A stretch of DNA of 64,000 bases from Fontimonas thermophila (lineage in GTDB: Bacteria > Pseudomonadota > Gammaproteobacteria > Nevskiales > Nevskiaceae): the NCBI RefSeq assembly GCF_900113085.1, contig NZ_FOOC01000008.1, forward strand, positions 1 to 64,000, read 5' to 3'. The notes below the pieces were generated by a model, which was given only the letters and a program-made list of their open reading frames with translations, was not told where the DNA came from and did no database searches. Position numbers and translations under genes: made by a program. Shown one piece after another: positions 8,165 to 18,054 of the stretch; position 1 is the stretch's first letter; every line of letters begins with the position of its first letter.

Positions 8165-9235
8165 TCAGGACACCCGCCGGGCCAGACCCAGCCGCTCGCC
8201 GCGATAGCCACGCGCCTGGATCGCGCGGCACCAGTCACGGTTGTTCAGATACCACTGCACGGTTTTTCGCAAACCGGTTTGGAATGTCTCGCGTGGTTTC
8301 CAGCCGAGTTCGCGCTGGATCTTCGAGGCATCGATCGCGTAGCGGCGGTCGTGGCCGCGACGATCCTCGACAAAAGTGATGAGCCGATCATGCGGCCGGT
8401 GCGGTGACTGCGGGAGCATTTCGTCGAGCAGCGTGCAGAGCTCTCTGACGAGGTCGATGTTGCGTTTCTCGTTATGCCCGCCAATGTTGTACTGCTCGCC
8501 GATGCGGCCGCGCTCGAAGACGTCGCGCAGAGCGCGGGCATGGTCATCCACGAACAACCAGTCGCGCACGTTGGTGCCGGTGCCGTACACCGGTAGTGGT
8601 TTGCCCTCGAGCGCATTGAGGATCATCAGGGGGATGAGTTTTTCCGGGAATTGATAAGGCCCGTAGTTGTTGGAACAGTTGCTCGTCACCACTGGCAGGC
8701 CGTAGGTGTGGTGCCAGGCGCGGACCAGCAGATCCGAGCTGGCCTTGCTCGCCGAATACGGCGAGTTGGGTGCATACGGTGTCGTTTCGGTGAAATAGCC
8801 GGTGTCTCCGAGCGAGCCATAGACCTCGTCCGTGGAGACGTGGTGAAAGCGGAAGGCGGCGCGGGCGTCGGCGCCGAGCTGCTGCCAGTACGCGAGCGAT
8901 GCCTCGAGCAGATGGAACGTCCCGATGATATTGGTCTGCATGAAATCGGCAGGGCCATCGATCGAGCGATCGACGTGCGACTCGGCGGCGAGATGGATCA
9001 CTCCGTCCGGCCGGTGTTCGCGGAACACCCGTTCGAGCGCGCTGGCATCGCAGATGTCCACGCGTTCGAAGGCATAGCGCGGATTTTGCGGTGCATCTTC
9101 CAGGGACTCGAGGCTGGCGGCGTAGGTCAGCTTGTCCACGTTGACGATGCGGTAATCGCTCTCGCGCAGCAGATAACGGATCAGTGCCGAGCCGATGAAA
9201 CCAGCGCCACCGGTGATGAGCAGGGTCTTGGACAT
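8165..9235 (-). CDS. rmlB: dTDP-glucose 4,6-dehydratase
   Basis: A 356-residue extended short-chain dehydrogenase. It has the NAD-binding [15 protein letters not shown] at the N-terminus, the catalytic YSASKASSD (Tyr-x3-Lys) and the RmlB-typical [13 protein letters not shown] and [14 protein letters not shown]. It converts dTDP-glucose to dTDP-4-keto-6-deoxyglucose, the second step toward dTDP-rhamnose. The usual partners rmlA, rmlC and rmlD are not in the window. It is followed after 6 bases by a family 2 glycosyltransferase and preceded at 91 bases by manC, all on the minus strand. Confidence 0.95.
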   Translation of the reverse strand: MSKTLLITGGAGFIGSALIRYLLRESDYRIVNVDKLTYAASLESLEDAPQNPRYAFERVDICDASALERVFREHRPDGVIHLAAESHVDRSIDGPADFMQTNIIGTFHLLEASLAYWQQLGADARAAFRFHHVSTDEVYGSLGDTGYFTETTPYAPNSPYSASKASSDLLVRAWHHTYGLPVVTSNCSNNYGPYQFPEKLIPLMILNALEGKPLPVYGTGTNVRDWLFVDDHARALRDVFERGRIGEQYNIGGHNEKRNIDLVRELCTLLDEMLPQSPHRPHDRLITFVEDRRGHDRRYAIDASKIQRELGWKPRETFQTGLRKTVQWYLNNRDWCRAIQARGYRGERLGLARRVS

Positions 9236-9326
9236 GGATTCTCGTTCGTTTACGGAAGTGTGCGACTAAAAACCGCGGCGAGTCGGGTGCGCGTGAATCG
9301 ACGGGTATCACGATTCCCGGGGCATC

Positions 9327-10754
9327 CTATTTGCGCTTGTAGAGGTCGTCGAAGCGCACGATATCGTCCTCGCCCAGATACGCGCCCGACTGCACTTCGA
9401 TGACTTCCAGCGGGATCGTACCCGGATTTTCGAGCCGGTGACGGTGTCCGAGCGGGATGTAGGTGGACTGGTTCTCGGTGAGCAGGGTCACGGTGTCCTC
9501 GCAGGTGACACGCGCGGTTCCGCGCACGACGACCCAGTGCTCGGCGCGGTGGTGGTGCATTTGCAGCGACAGTTTGTGTCCGGGGTTGACGCAGATGCGC
9601 TTGACCTGGAAGCGCTCGCCCGACGAGATCGTTTCATACCAGCCCCAGGGGCGATAGCAGCGCGGAGGGTCGTCGGCCTCCTTGCGTCCTGCTTGCTTGA
9701 GTCGTTGGACGATGGCCTTGACGTTCTGGGCCTCGTGCTGGGTGGTGACCAGTACGGCGTCCGCTGTCTCGACGACGATGTGATCGCTGACCCCGACCAG
9801 CGCCACCAACCGGCTGCTGGCGTGCACCCTATTGTTGTGCGCACGTTCGACCATTACATCGCCCTGCAGCACGTTGCCATCGGCATCGTCGGCGGGCAGA
9901 TCGACAAGAAAGCGCCAGCTGCCGACGTCGTCCCATCCGGCATCGAGCACCACCAGCGCGATGCGGTCGGTTTTTTCCATCACTGCATAATCGATGGACT
10001 CGCTGCGGCAGGCCGCAAACGGTGTTGTGGCCAGGCGCACGAAGTCGAGATCGCACTGGGCCTGGGCGAGCGCCTCACCGCTGAGCCGATGCATCTCCGG
10101 TTCCAGCCGCTGCAGCTCGGCGAGGAACGTGGCTGCGTCGAACAGGAACATTCCCCCGTTCCAGTAATAGCCCCCTGTGTCGAGATAGCGCTGTGCCGTG
10201 CTGGCATCGGGCTTCTCGACGAACCGGACGACCTCGAAAAGTTTATCGCCGAGCGGCCGTCCGGTCTGGAGATAGCCATAACCGGTTTCCGGGCGGGTAG
10301 GGGTGATGCCGAAGGTGACAATGCGGCCGTGCGCGGCGGCCCGTGCGGCGGCAACCGCACGCTGGAAGGCCGCCTGCTCTGCGATCGCATGATCCGCAGC
10401 CATCAGGAAGACCTGCGTGTCCGGTCCGTATTCGCGTGCCGCAAAGTGGGTTGCCACGGCTGCAGCCGGGGCGGTGTTGCGGGCCGTGGGTTCGAGCAGG
10501 ATGCGGGCATTGCCGATACCGGCCTGCCGCAGTTGCTCGGCGACGATGAAACGATGCTGCTCGTTGCAGATCACCAGCGGCGGCAGTGCGCCGGGAATGG
10601 CCTGTGCACGCAGCGCCGTGTCTTGCAGGAGCGAGCGTTCGCCCAGCAACGTGAGGAACTGCTTGGGATAGTGCTCGCGCGACAGCGGCCACAGCCGGGT
10701 ACCAGAGCCGCCGGCGAGCAATACGGGGAGGATGTTGTGCGTCGAATGGGTCAT
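9327..10754 (-). CDS. manC: Mannose-1-phosphate guanylyltransferase / mannose-6-phosphate isomerase
   Basis: A 475-residue bifunctional type II enzyme. The N-terminal domain (about 1-290) has the pyrophosphorylase signature LLAGGSGTRLWPLSR and the VEKPD block. The C-terminal cupin (about 360-475) carries the isomerase metal site in SLQMHHHRAEHW. It makes GDP-mannose, precursor of GDP-fucose, GDP-rhamnose and mannose-containing polysaccharide. The phosphomannomutase that makes its substrate is encoded upstream on the same strand. Known homologues are AlgA and XanB. Confidence 0.95.
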   Translation of the reverse strand: MTHSTHNILPVLLAGGSGTRLWPLSREHYPKQFLTLLGERSLLQDTALRAQAIPGALPPLVICNEQHRFIVAEQLRQAGIGNARILLEPTARNTAPAAAVATHFAAREYGPDTQVFLMAADHAIAEQAAFQRAVAAARAAAHGRIVTFGITPTRPETGYGYLQTGRPLGDKLFEVVRFVEKPDASTAQRYLDTGGYYWNGGMFLFDAATFLAELQRLEPEMHRLSGEALAQAQCDLDFVRLATTPFAACRSESIDYAVMEKTDRIALVVLDAGWDDVGSWRFLVDLPADDADGNVLQGDVMVERAHNNRVHASSRLVALVGVSDHIVVETADAVLVTTQHEAQNVKAIVQRLKQAGRKEADDPPRCYRPWGWYETISSGERFQVKRICVNPGHKLSLQMHHHRAEHWVVVRGTARVTCEDTVTLLTENQSTYIPLGHRHRLENPGTIPLEVIEVQSGAYLGEDDIVRFDDLYKRK

Positions 10755-10807
10755 GCCTCACCCCTCGGGATCCGAGGTTCGTGCCGAGGAAACGTATTTT
10801 GAGGATG

Positions 10808-10855
10808 GCCGCGCGGGCATGCACGCGCCATGCGGCGGTGTGTGTCCCGCGCGGC
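10808..10855. repeat. 10-bp inverted repeat between phosphomannomutase and manC genes
   Basis: GCCGCGCGGG at 10808-10817 is perfectly complementary to CCCGCGCGGC at 10846-10855, with a 28-base loop that itself contains short CATG-centred repeats. It lies 7 bases past the phosphomannomutase stop codon. No T-run follows on either strand, so it is not a classical intrinsic terminator. It may act as an mRNA 3'-end stabiliser or a weak pause site. Confidence 0.5.
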
Positions 10856-10862
10856 GGATAGT

Positions 10863-12221
10863 TCAGGTGCGCGAGATCGCGTCGATCGCCGCGAGCAATT
10901 CTTCGGTTCTGCGTCGCATCAGCTCGGTGTCATCGCGGGCTTCGACGTTCAGGCGCAGCACTGGTTCGGTGTTCGAGCCGCGCAGGTTGAAACGCCAGTC
11001 TGCGAACTCGATGCTCACGCCATCGGTGTGATCGATGGATGCGGCGGCGGGGGCGTATCGCCGTTCGATCGCGGCAATGACATCGCCGATGTCGTGCACT
11101 CTGCGGTTGATCTCGCCGCTTACGGGATAGCGGCGCTGGCGTTCGCCGACCAGGGCCGATAGCGCTCGCTCGCTCGTGCTGATGAGCTCGGCGACGAGCA
11201 GCCAGGGAATGCTGCCGTTGTCGCAATAGCCGAAGTCGCGGAAATAGTGATGGGCACTCATTTCGCCGCCGTAGATCGCGTTCTCCGCGCGCATGCGTTC
11301 CTTGATGAAGGCATGTCCGGTTTTCGACTGGATCGGCGTGCCGCCGGCGGCACGCACCAGCTCGATCGTGTTCCACGTGAGCCGTGGGTCGTGAATGATC
11401 TTGCCGCCCTCCTCGCGCGCGAGGAGGGCGCAGGCGAGCAGTCCGACGATGTAATACCCCTCAATGAAAGACCCGGTTTCATCGAACAGAAAGCAGCGGT
11501 CGAAATCACCATCCCAGGCCACACCCAGATCCGCGCGGTGCGCGCGCACCGCCTCGGCGGTCACGCTGCGGTTTTCTGGCAGGAGCGGATTGGGAATGCC
11601 GTGGGGAAAGCGGCCGTCAGGCTCGTGATGCAGCTTGATCAGCTCGAACGGCAGCGCTGGTTCGAGGGCGTCGATCAGCGGACCGGCCGCTCCATTACCG
11701 GCATTGACGACGATGCGCAGCGGTTTGAGCCGGGTGCGATCGAGATAGCCGAGCAGATGGCGCACGTAGGCATCGCGGAACGAGACGGCTTCCATGCGCG
11801 GTGTTGTCGTGGGCGCGCGTGCATCGAGCGCGGCGACACGGCGTTCGAGATCGCGCAGGCCACTGTCGCCGGAGACTGGCACGGCACTGGCACGGACCAG
11901 CTTCATGCCGTTGTAGTCGCTTGGATTGTGGCTTGCGGTGATGGCGATGGCGCCATCGATCCCCGGTTGCTGGGCGGCCCAATACACTTCCTCGGTGCCG
12001 CACAGACCGAGGTCGAGCACGCGCACGCCGCGGGCGATGAGCCCATGGGCGAGGGCCTGCAGCAGGCCTTCGCCGGAAGGCCGCACGTCGCGCCCGAGAG
12101 CGACGGTGCGCGGGTGGAAGTGCTCGGCATAGGCGATGCCGAGCCGGTAGGCAAGGTCCGTATTCAGTTCGTCCGGGACCCGTCCGCGGATGTCGTAGGC
12201 CTTGAAGCAGGGCAATGACAT
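10863..12221 (-). CDS. manB: Phosphomannomutase/phosphoglucomutase
   Basis: About 452 residues from the chosen start, the usual AlgC/XanA size. It begins with the alpha-D-phosphohexomutase N-terminus [11 protein letters not shown], then has the phosphoserine loop [14 protein letters not shown], the metal-binding GDFDRC and the sugar-specificity [10 protein letters not shown]. It interconverts mannose-6-P/mannose-1-P and glucose-6-P/glucose-1-P, supplying ManC and the dTDP-sugar route. I chose ATG 12221 because homologues start a few residues before FKAYDIRG; a TTG at 12260 would overlap suhB. No clear ribosome site precedes 12221. Confidence 0.93.
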   Translation of the reverse strand: MSLPCFKAYDIRGRVPDELNTDLAYRLGIAYAEHFHPRTVALGRDVRPSGEGLLQALAHGLIARGVRVLDLGLCGTEEVYWAAQQPGIDGAIAITASHNPSDYNGMKLVRASAVPVSGDSGLRDLERRVAALDARAPTTTPRMEAVSFRDAYVRHLLGYLDRTRLKPLRIVVNAGNGAAGPLIDALEPALPFELIKLHHEPDGRFPHGIPNPLLPENRSVTAEAVRAHRADLGVAWDGDFDRCFLFDETGSFIEGYYIVGLLACALLAREEGGKIIHDPRLTWNTIELVRAAGGTPIQSKTGHAFIKERMRAENAIYGGEMSAHHYFRDFGYCDNGSIPWLLVAELISTSERALSALVGERQRRYPVSGEINRRVHDIGDVIAAIERRYAPAAASIDHTDGVSIEFADWRFNLRGSNTEPVLRLNVEARDDTELMRRRTEELLAAIDAISRT

Positions 12222-12256
12222 GGGGCTGGTGGGTTTGGGATGCGCGAGTTGCGGTT

Positions 12257-13054
12257 TCAAGCCGCGGCGCGGCGTGTCGCGAGCAGATCGGAGAGCGCGC
12301 CAACGAGATGTACGTTGCTGGCCAGCACGTTGCCGCTCGCAAGGGGATCATCCCCGCCATCGAGCGCGCGGACGACGCCGCCGGCCTCCTGCACGAGCAC
12401 GATCCCTGCGGCGATGTCCCAGGCTTTGAGGTTGAGTTCCCAGAAACCTTCCAGCCGGCCGGAGGCGACGTAGGCGAGATCGAGCGATGCGGCACCGGCC
12501 CGGCGCACGCCGGCGGTATGCGCGGCGATGTTGTGCAGCATCGGCAGATAGCGGTCCAGATGTTCCTCGCGCAGCGGCACGCCAGTGCCGATCAGGGCCT
12601 GGGTCAGTTCCCGGCATGGACTGACGCGGATTCTGCGGCTGTTGAGCACCGCGCCCTGGCCGCGGCTCGCGCAATAGAGATCCTGCGTGCACGGCGCATA
12701 GATCACCCCGTGCTCAAGCCGGTTTTTCACCCTTACCCCGATCGATACGGCGAAATGCGGGATCCGGTGCAAGAAGTTGGTCGTGCCATCGAGCGGATCG
12801 ATGATCCAGGTGACTTCGCCATGGCCTTGTGCGCCCTGTTGCGCTCCGGATTCTTCGGCGAGGATTCCGTGATCCGGGTAGGCCTTGCGGATCGTGCGGA
12901 TGATTTCGGCTTCGGCGCCGCGGTCGACCAGGGTGACGAAATCGTTGCGGCCCTTGCGTTCGATCGCGAGCTGATCCGCCCGCTCGAAGTGGCGCATGAT
13001 GAAGGTGCCGGCCGCACGCGCGGCCATGACGGCGATGTTGACCAGCGGATGCAT
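12257..13054 (-). CDS. suhB: Inositol-1-monophosphatase family protein (SuhB)
   Basis: A 265-residue enzyme of the Li-sensitive phosphatase family. Metal-site motifs are AEESG (after GILAEESGA), [14 protein letters not shown] and the C-terminal [15 protein letters not shown]. SuhB dephosphorylates myo-inositol-1-P and in enterobacteria also joins rRNA antitermination complexes. The gene is divergent from trmJ across 116 bases, an arrangement common in gammaproteobacteria. Its stop lies 35 bases before the phosphomannomutase start. Confidence 0.93.
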   Translation of the reverse strand: MHPLVNIAVMAARAAGTFIMRHFERADQLAIERKGRNDFVTLVDRGAEAEIIRTIRKAYPDHGILAEESGAQQGAQGHGEVTWIIDPLDGTTNFLHRIPHFAVSIGVRVKNRLEHGVIYAPCTQDLYCASRGQGAVLNSRRIRVSPCRELTQALIGTGVPLREEHLDRYLPMLHNIAAHTAGVRRAGAASLDLAYVASGRLEGFWELNLKAWDIAAGIVLVQEAGGVVRALDGGDDPLASGNVLASNVHLVGALSDLLATRRAAA

Positions 13055-13170
13055 GGCGGGCCAGAAGACTCGTTGGAATAAGGAGCAGGGGGCGGCAGGC
13101 CGTTAGAATACCGTATGTACGCTCCGCACACCGCGGTCATCCATGCCGCCGGTTTCGCCCATCCCACGCC

Positions 13171-13941
13171 ATGACCGCCGAAACTCCGTTCGACCCGCTG
13201 TCGCGCATGCGCATCGTGCTGGTGTCCACCCAGCATCCCGGTAATATCGGAGCGAGTGCGCGCGCGATGCTGACGATGGGTTTGACCGATCTGGCCCTGG
13301 TCAAGCCGGACCGTTATCCGCACCCGCAGGCCCGGGCCACTGCCGCGCACGCCTTGTCCGTGCTCGAGCGCGCCCGCGTCGTCGAACGCCTGCAGGATGC
13401 CGTCGCCGATTGCGGCTGGATCGTGGGTTTATCCGCGCGTCCGCGTCATCTGGGGGATGAGCCGCTGCGACCTTGGCAGGCGGCCGAACGGGCCATGGCA
13501 CTCGCCCCCGAGGCACCCGTCGCGTTTGTTTTTGGCTGCGAACGGACCGGTCTCACCAACGAGGAGATCGATCAGTGCCATGCCACGGCCTTGATCCCGG
13601 CCAATCCGCATTACAGCTCGCTGAACCTGGCGCAGGCGGTACAGGTGATGGCCTACGAGCTGCGCCGCGCAGCGCACCCGGAGAGTCCCGCCGTCGCAGC
13701 CAAGAAGAGACATCCGTGGTATGCGCCGCCGTCCGCCGAGGAGATGGAGCATTTCTACGCGCATCTGGAGCGGGTTTTGCTGTCCACTGGCTTTCTGGAT
13801 CCGGGCAATCCGCGCATGCTGATGCGCCGCCTGCGCACTTTCTTCAACCGCGCATCGCCCGATCGCAACGAGCTCAACATCCTGCGCGGCATCCTCACCT
13901 CGGTCGAGAAGCCGAAGACCCGACGTGCCCCGCCTCCATGA
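13171..13941 (+). CDS. trmJ: tRNA (cytidine/uridine-2'-O-)-methyltransferase TrmJ
   Basis: A 256-residue SPOUT methyltransferase. The N-terminal RIVLVSTQHPGNIGASARAM, the SAM-pocket VFGCERTGLTNEEI and the knot motif NPHYSSLNLAQAVQVM are diagnostic. It 2'-O-methylates position 32 of several tRNAs. The about 90-residue C-terminal helical extension is present. It stands divergent from suhB and ahead of the cysE / cysteine desulfurase genes, as in many gammaproteobacteria where iscR usually follows. No convincing -35 box was found upstream; TAGAAT at 13104-13109 might be a -10. Confidence 0.93.
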   Translation: MTAETPFDPLSRMRIVLVSTQHPGNIGASARAMLTMGLTDLALVKPDRYPHPQARATAAHALSVLERARVVERLQDAVADCGWIVGLSARPRHLGDEPLRPWQAAERAMALAPEAPVAFVFGCERTGLTNEEIDQCHATALIPANPHYSSLNLAQAVQVMAYELRRAAHPESPAVAAKKRHPWYAPPSAEEMEHFYAHLERVLLSTGFLDPGNPRMLMRRLRTFFNRASPDRNELNILRGILTSVEKPKTRRAPPP

Positions 13942-13956
13942 CAAAACCGTGTGCGC

Positions 13957-13990
13957 CGGCAATCTGGACTTAAATGGTCTAATATAAACC
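13957..13990 (+). promoter_or_regulatory. Possible promoter of the cysE-galE-isc genes
   Basis: The 77-base gap before cysE contains an AT-rich island (TAAATGGTCTAATATAAACC) in GC-rich surroundings. TAATAT at 13980-13985 or TATAAA just after it could be a -10. No good -35 is visible at the right distance, which may indicate activator dependence. I see no clear IscR-type site. Confidence 0.35.
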
Positions 13991-14018
13991 TTGCGGTTCC
14001 ACTGACGAGATTCACTTC

Positions 14019-14780
14019 ATGTTTGCCCGCATCCGTGAAGACATTGCCAGCGTATTCGAGCGCGATCCTGCGGCGCGCACGACCTGGGAAGTGCTCACGT
14101 GTTATCCGGGTCTGCATGCGGTGTGGGCGCACCGGGTCAGCCACTGGCTGTGGACGCATGGGTTCAAGTGGCTGGCGCGGCTGAACTCGAATCTGGCGCG
14201 CTGGCTGACCGGCATCGAGATCCACCCTGGTGCGCGGATCGGCCGCCGGCTGTTCATCGATCACGGCATGGGTGTGGTCATCGGCGAAACGGCCGAGATC
14301 GGCGATGACGTGACCCTCTACCAGGGTGTGACCCTCGGCGGTACCAGCTGGAACAAAGGCAAGCGTCACCCGACGCTCGGCAACAACGTCGTCGTCGGCG
14401 CCGGGGCCAAGGTGCTCGGCCCGTTTACGGTCGGCGATGGTGCCCGCATCGGCTCGAATGCGGTCGTCGTCAAGGAAGTGCCGCCGGGAGCGACGGCGGT
14501 GGGTATCCCGGCGCGCATCACGCGCGAAAACGTTCCTACCGAGTCGATGAAGGCGATGGCACAAAAGCTCGGATTCGACGCCTACGGCCTGACGCGCGAC
14601 ATGCCGGACCCGGTTGCCAATGCCGTATCGGCGATGCTCGCGCATATCCAGCAGCTCGACGAGCGGGTGACTGAACTGTGCCGGGCGCTGCACCGGCTCG
14701 ACTCGCGGATGCCGGAGAATGGCCTGCCCAAGCTGGAGCTACCGGAATTTTGCTCACAAGCGACCAAATCCGACGAATAA
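14019..14780 (+). CDS. cysE: Serine O-acetyltransferase
   Basis: A 253-residue left-handed beta-helix acetyltransferase. The family core [40 protein letters not shown] and the hexapeptide repeats are all present. It makes O-acetylserine from serine and acetyl-CoA, the carbon precursor of cysteine. Its place ahead of two cysteine desulfurase genes links cysteine supply to sulfur mobilisation. The about 60 residues after the beta-helix (from TRENVP on) form a predicted helical tail ending in a Ser/Lys-rich stretch, longer than in short EpsC-type enzymes. Confidence 0.94.
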   Translation: MFARIREDIASVFERDPAARTTWEVLTCYPGLHAVWAHRVSHWLWTHGFKWLARLNSNLARWLTGIEIHPGARIGRRLFIDHGMGVVIGETAEIGDDVTLYQGVTLGGTSWNKGKRHPTLGNNVVVGAGAKVLGPFTVGDGARIGSNAVVVKEVPPGATAVGIPARITRENVPTESMKAMAQKLGFDAYGLTRDMPDPVANAVSAMLAHIQQLDERVTELCRALHRLDSRMPENGLPKLELPEFCSQATKSDE

Positions 14781-14792
14781 ATCTGCGGAGGG

Positions 14793-15770
14793 ATGATGAG
14801 GATTCTGGTGGCGGGTGGTGCCGGCTACATCGGCGCGCATATGTGCAAATGCCTGCATGAGGCCGGGCATACGGTCGTCGTGCTCGACAATCTCGCCACC
14901 GGTCATCGCGCGGCGGTGAAATGGGGGACGCTGGTCGAGGCTTCGGTGGCCGATACTGCGGTCGTCCTGGAAACCTTGCGCAGCCACCGGATCGATACGG
15001 TGATGCACTTTGCCGCGAGCTCCCTGGTTGGCGAATCGATGGCCGCGCCGTATGCGTATTACGAGAACAACGTATCTGCGACCTTGCGTCTGCTGCAGGC
15101 GATGCGGGCATCCGGTGTGCAGCGGTTCGTGTTTTCATCGACGGCTGCCGTGTACGGGCAGCCGCGGTCCGATGTGATCGATGAAAACCATCCCCGTGAC
15201 CCGATCAATCCCTACGGCAGGTCCAAGCTCGCCGTCGAGCTGATGCTCGAGGACGCTGCGCGCGCCTACGGTTTGTGCGTCGCTGCCTTGCGCTATTTCA
15301 ACGCCGCTGGCGCCGAGCCCGCTGCCGGCATCGGCGAGTCGCACCAGCCCGAGACCCATCTGATTCCACGCCTGCTGCGTTGCGCGGCCGGCGAGGCCCT
15401 GGAGGTCCAGATTTTCGGTACCGATTACCCGACCCCGGACGGCACCTGCATACGTGATTACATTCATGTCACCGATCTGGTCGACGCACACCTGCGCGCG
15501 CTGGAGTACATCACTCGCCAAGGTGGTTTCCATGCCTTCAATCTGGGCAATGGCGAGGGCTACAGCGTGCGCCAGGTGGTCAAGGCCGTCGAGGATGTCA
15601 TCGGCCATACCCTCGACATTCCGGTGGGGCCACGCCGTGCCGGTGATCCTGCGATCCTCGTCGCCAGCAGCCGCAAGGCGCGCGAGGTCCTGGGCTGGAT
15701 GCCGCAGTACCCGGACATCCGCCGCATCGTCGCCGACGCCTGGGCCTGGCACCGCGCACCGGCGTACTGA
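14793..15770 (+). CDS. galE: UDP-glucose 4-epimerase
   Basis: A 325-residue extended SDR. It has the NAD motif VAGGAGYIGAHMC, the catalytic Ser/Tyr/Lys (FSSTAAVYG; NPYGRSKLAVE) and the GalE-specific RYFNAAGAEP and GTCIRDYIHVTDL. It interconverts UDP-glucose and UDP-galactose. Two in-frame ATGs follow the ribosome site GGAGGG (14787-14792); the second, 14796, has the better spacing. It sits unusually inside a cysE/desulfurase gene string, 12 bases after cysE and 2 bases before the next gene, so it should be co-transcribed with sulfur genes. Confidence 0.93.
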   Translation: MMRILVAGGAGYIGAHMCKCLHEAGHTVVVLDNLATGHRAAVKWGTLVEASVADTAVVLETLRSHRIDTVMHFAASSLVGESMAAPYAYYENNVSATLRLLQAMRASGVQRFVFSSTAAVYGQPRSDVIDENHPRDPINPYGRSKLAVELMLEDAARAYGLCVAALRYFNAAGAEPAAGIGESHQPETHLIPRLLRCAAGEALEVQIFGTDYPTPDGTCIRDYIHVTDLVDAHLRALEYITRQGGFHAFNLGNGEGYSVRQVVKAVEDVIGHTLDIPVGPRRAGDPAILVASSRKAREVLGWMPQYPDIRRIVADAWAWHRAPAY

Positions 15771-15772
15771 CC

Positions 15773-16900
15773 ATGCCCGTTTATCTCGACCACAACGCGA
15801 CTACGCACCTCGACGCGCGTGTGCTCGAGGCGATGCTGCCGTATTTGACCGGCCCGTACGGCAATGCGTCCTCGCTGCACCGGTTTGGCCGAGCCGCGCG
15901 CGATGCCGTCGAACGGGCGCGGGAGCAGGTTGCGCAGCTGGTCGGTTGCCAGCCGGGTGAGATTATCTGGACATCCGGTGGCACCGAGTCGAACAACCTG
16001 GCGATCAAGGGCGTCACCGCAGGTATGGCGCCCGGCGTCGTGTTGTACGGGGCGACCGAGCATCCGGCGGTCATGGAGGCCGCCCAGGCGCTGAAGTTGA
16101 CCGGCTGGACGGTCGAACCGATCCGCGTCGATGCTTCGGGGCGGATCGATTGGCCGACGTTCGAGGCCCAGTTGCGTGCGCATCGTGTGCAGCTGGTTTC
16201 GCTGATGCGCGCGAACAACGAAACCGGCGTGATCCAGGACGTCGCCCGCGCCGCCGGCCTCGTGCACGCCGCCGGTGCCTGGCTGCACGTGGATGCAGTG
16301 CAGGCGGCCGGCAAGATTCCGGTGGACTTCCAGGCGCTGGGCGCCGACCTGATGAGTCTGTCCGCGCACAAACTCTACGGGCCCAAAGGGATTGGGGCGC
16401 TCGTGCGCAAGGCCGCAGTGGATCTGTTTCCGCTGCATCACGGTGGTCCGCAGGAACGCGGTCTGCGCGGTGGGACCGAGAACGTCGCCGCCATCGTCGG
16501 TTTTGGCGTAGCGGCCGAGCTCGCCCGGCAAGAGCTCGAGGTACGCACCCGGCATCTGCGTGCGCTGCGCGAGCGCCTCGAAGCCGGTTTACGCAGCCTG
16601 CCGGGTGTGTGCATCTTCGGTGCCGACGCCGAGCGTCTGCCCAACACCGTGCAGTTTGCACTCCCGGGTTACGACGGCGAGGCCTTGTTGATGCAGCTCG
16701 ACCGCCGGGGTTTTGGTGTGTCCAGCGGCTCGGCCTGCGCGAGCGGCAAGGGCGAGCCCAGCCATGTATTGCTGGCCATGGGGGTGCCGCGCGAGATCGC
16801 CCGCGGGGCCATCCGCGTCAGCCTCGGCCGTGAGAACAGCGAGGCCGACATCGACGGATTCCTGGCCGCGCTCAAGTCACTCGCTGCGGAGCGCGCATGA
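15773..16900 (+). CDS. Cysteine desulfurase (NifS/IscS type), first of two
   Basis: A 375-residue PLP enzyme of aminotransferase class V. The substrate-site start MPVYLDHNATTHLD, the PLP Lys in SAHKLYGPKGIGAL and the active Cys in SSGSACASGKGEPSHVL are all present, so it looks catalytically intact. It releases sulfur from cysteine as a persulfide. It is clearly diverged from the tandem copy that follows and resembles NifS-like enzymes more than housekeeping IscS. It overlaps the next gene by 4 bases. Confidence 0.9.
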   Translation: MPVYLDHNATTHLDARVLEAMLPYLTGPYGNASSLHRFGRAARDAVERAREQVAQLVGCQPGEIIWTSGGTESNNLAIKGVTAGMAPGVVLYGATEHPAVMEAAQALKLTGWTVEPIRVDASGRIDWPTFEAQLRAHRVQLVSLMRANNETGVIQDVARAAGLVHAAGAWLHVDAVQAAGKIPVDFQALGADLMSLSAHKLYGPKGIGALVRKAAVDLFPLHHGGPQERGLRGGTENVAAIVGFGVAAELARQELEVRTRHLRALRERLEAGLRSLPGVCIFGADAERLPNTVQFALPGYDGEALLMQLDRRGFGVSSGSACASGKGEPSHVLLAMGVPREIARGAIRVSLGRENSEADIDGFLAALKSLAAERA

Positions 16901-18054
16901 TTTATCTCGATCATGCCGCGACCACGCCGCTGGATCCGCAGGTGCGCGAGGCCATGCTGCCGTGGCTCGACGATGCCGTGGGCTACGGCAATCCCGCTTC
17001 GGACCATGCGCTCGGTCGGCGCGCATGGGCAGCGGTCGAACACGCGCGCGCGCAAGTGGCCGCGCTCGTGGGCGCGATGCCCGCAGAAATCATCTGGACC
17101 TCGGGCGCGACCGAGTCGAATAACCTGGCGATCAAGGGCGCGCTGGAATTCCGCGGGCACGCAGGTGCGCATCTCGTCACCAGCCGTATCGAACACAAGT
17201 CGGTCGTCGATACGTGTCGTCATCTCGAGGCTCGTGGCGTGCGGGTGACCTGGCTCGTGCCGGAGGCCAATGGCACCATCGGTGTCGAGCAGGTGCTCGC
17301 CGCCGTGCGTCCGGAAACGGTGCTCGTCTCACTGATGTGGGTGAATAACGAAACCGGCGCGATCAATCCGATCCATGAGCTCGCGCCGCATCTGCGCGAG
17401 CGCGGTGTGCTGCTGCATGTGGATGCTGTCCAGGCGGCCGGCAAGCTGCCGATCGATCTCGATACGACACCGATCGACCTGCTCTCACTCTCGGCGCACA
17501 AACTCCATGGACCCAAGGGTATCGGCGCGCTGTTCGTGCGCAAGCGTCCGCGCGCCCGTCTCGCTCCGCAGATTCACGGTGGCGGACACGAGCAGGGCAT
17601 GCGTTCCGGCACGCTGGCGACGCATCAGATCGTCGGCATGGGCTGCGCCTGTGCGCTCGCCGCGCAGCGTCTGGCGACGGATGCGCCGCATCTGGCCGCG
17701 CTGCGCGAGCAGTTGTGGCAGCGGCTGCGGGTGCTGCCGGGTGTGTACCGCAACGGCGACCCTGCGCACAGCGCACCGCATATCCTCAACCTGAGCTTCG
17801 AAGGGGTCGAAGGTGAGAGCCTGCGCGCACGCCTCGGCGATCTCGCCATCTCCAGCGGTTCGGCCTGCTCGTCGGCCACGCGTGAACCCTCCTATGTGCT
17901 GCGTGCGCTGGGGCGCGATGATGAGCTGGCCGGCGCGTCATTGCGCTTCTCGGTCGGGCGCACGACCACGTCGGAGGACATCGACAGGGCTGCTGCCCGG
18001 GTGCTGGCCGAGGTCGGCGCGCTGCGTGCGCTATCACCGCGGTGGGGCACATGA
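16897..18054 (+). CDS. iscS: Cysteine desulfurase (IscS-like), second of two
   Basis: A 385-residue class V enzyme with the IscS-like start MIYLDHAATTPLDPQVREAM, the PLP Lys in SAHKLHGPKGIGALFVR and the active Cys loop SSGSACSSATREPSYVL. It probably donates sulfur for Fe-S assembly on the scaffold encoded next. It overlaps both neighbours by 4 bases. No iscR precedes it and no hscB, hscA or fdx follows, so the operon is reduced compared with the standard isc operon. Confidence 0.9.
   Translation: MIYLDHAATTPLDPQVREAMLPWLDDAVGYGNPASDHALGRRAWAAVEHARAQVAALVGAMPAEIIWTSGATESNNLAIKGALEFRGHAGAHLVTSRIEHKSVVDTCRHLEARGVRVTWLVPEANGTIGVEQVLAAVRPETVLVSLMWVNNETGAINPIHELAPHLRERGVLLHVDAVQAAGKLPIDLDTTPIDLLSLSAHKLHGPKGIGALFVRKRPRARLAPQIHGGGHEQGMRSGTLATHQIVGMGCACALAAQRLATDAPHLAALREQLWQRLRVLPGVYRNGDPAHSAPHILNLSFEGVEGESLRARLGDLAISSGSACSSATREPSYVLRALGRDDELAGASLRFSVGRTTTSEDIDRAAARVLAEVGALRALSPRWGT

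Noticed and set aside
9438-10802. 454-codon frame antisense to manC
   Set aside because: The opposite strand encodes a complete ManC with all motifs.
13073-13109. TTGGAA and TAGAAT as a trmJ promoter
   Set aside because: The spacing is 25 bases, too long for a sigma-70 promoter.
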